From Pseudobutyrivibrio ruminis AD2017 (GTDB lineage Bacteria; Bacillota; Clostridia; Lachnospirales; Lachnospiraceae), in the NCBI RefSeq assembly GCF_000424305.1, contig NZ_AUJQ01000012.1:1-55190 (forward strand): 55,190 nucleotides of DNA, given 5' to 3'. Shown here one piece after another: positions 54,703-55,190 of this stretch (position 1 is its first letter; every line of letters starts with the position of its first letter). The translations under genes were made by a program, and so were the position numbers. The notes below the pieces were generated by a model that saw nothing but the letters and a program-made list of their open reading frames with translations, did not search any database and was not told the origin of the DNA.

Positions 54703-54774
54703 TGACTCCGACGGGAATTGAACCCGTGTTACCGCCGTGAAAGGGCGATGTCTTAACCGCTTGACCACGGAGCC
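54703..54774 (-). tRNA. tRNA-Glu (anticodon TTC)
   Basis: The acceptor is GGCTCCG/CGGAGTC, the anticodon loop CTTTCAC (TTC) and the T-loop GTTCAATTC. CCA is not encoded. It is the first tRNA after the 23S gene. Confidence 0.96.
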
Positions 54775-54796
54775 AAATCAATACAACTATCTTTTA

Positions 54797-54830
54797 ATAA
54801 AAAAGCAAGCAAATCCCGGTGGTGCTTGCT
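54797..54830 (-). terminator. terminator after the 23S rRNA gene
   Basis: On the minus strand AGCAAGC pairs with GCTTGCT, followed by six T. It lies about 70 bases after the 23S 3' end and before the tRNAs, so the tRNAs need their own promoter or read-through. Confidence 0.75.
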
Positions 54831-54901
54831 AATTATAAAAGCAACCTCAAAACTTCACACAGTAAGACTTATTCTTCCGATTATTCGCTACATTCTTTTC
54901 T

Positions 54902-55190
<289 letters not shown>

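Overview
The window reads as the chromosome of a low-GC, anaerobic Gram-positive bacterium, most likely a Lachnospiraceae member of the Butyrivibrio/Pseudobutyrivibrio type. This is inferred from gene content (three-subunit anaerobic sulfite reductase, Hcp, DUF438-hemerythrin protein, IIBCA beta-glucoside PTS, many GGDEF/EAL proteins), from AGGAGG-type ribosome sites and from A+T-rich intergenic DNA. No taxon-specific marker was tested.

Region 1 (1-3.1 kb) is worn DNA. It holds a transposase tail at the window edge, remnants of YjcQ-like and EamA genes, an intact ATPase_2/DUF234 gene and an HD-domain gene.

Region 2 (3.1-17.2 kb) is a coherent sulfite/nitrogen-oxide module. A DUF438-hemerythrin-PAS sensor gene and sirC face left. 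bioY-hemC-cobA/hemD-crp face right and make siroheme precursors. asrABC (siroheme sulfite reductase) and an FNT channel of the hydrosulfide type follow. Then come a second Crp/Fnr regulator, hcp, an hcp-linked gene and a self-contained UPF0251-NifX regulator. Three promoters carry a Crp/Fnr-type palindrome centred at exactly -41.5 relative to a good -10 box. One motif (AGTTGC-N4-GCAACT) serves hcp and the hemerythrin gene. The other (TGTGA-N6-TCACA) serves asrABC, with a further copy in front of the siroheme operon.

Region 3 (17.4-23.1 kb) is a small island with an SseB-like gene, a tyrosine recombinase, RelB/YoeB, an EndoU toxin with a candidate immunity gene, a DUF4417 gene stopped by a single TGA, and an XRE/ImmA pair.

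Region 4 (23.2-26.5 kb) is an error-prone repair cassette: Y-family polymerase, two small proteins, SRAP peptidase and DnaQ-like exonuclease. A second copy of the polymerase, with the same leader architecture, lies at 52.2 kb.

Region 5 (26.5-46.6 kb) is accessory DNA shaped by duplication. It has small redox and hydrolase genes, three large GGDEF/EAL proteins, two related nitroreductase / acetyltransferase-remnant / SGNH-hydrolase blocks (one with a 375-bp deletion between CATAAC repeats), stray gene fragments, and a candidate type I toxin-antitoxin locus at 35.37-35.72 kb. That locus has a 32-residue toxin, an antisense RNA of about 90 nt with its own promoter and terminator, and long inverted repeats at the two mRNA ends. 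A secreted nuclease gene closes the region.

Region 6 (46.6-55.2 kb) has licT-bglP-bglA with two RAT/terminator switches, rplY (L25/Ctc), the second polymerase, mgsA, tRNA-Arg/Ser/Glu and the 3' end of a 23S rRNA gene, all but the polymerase on the minus strand. No 5S gene follows the 23S gene.
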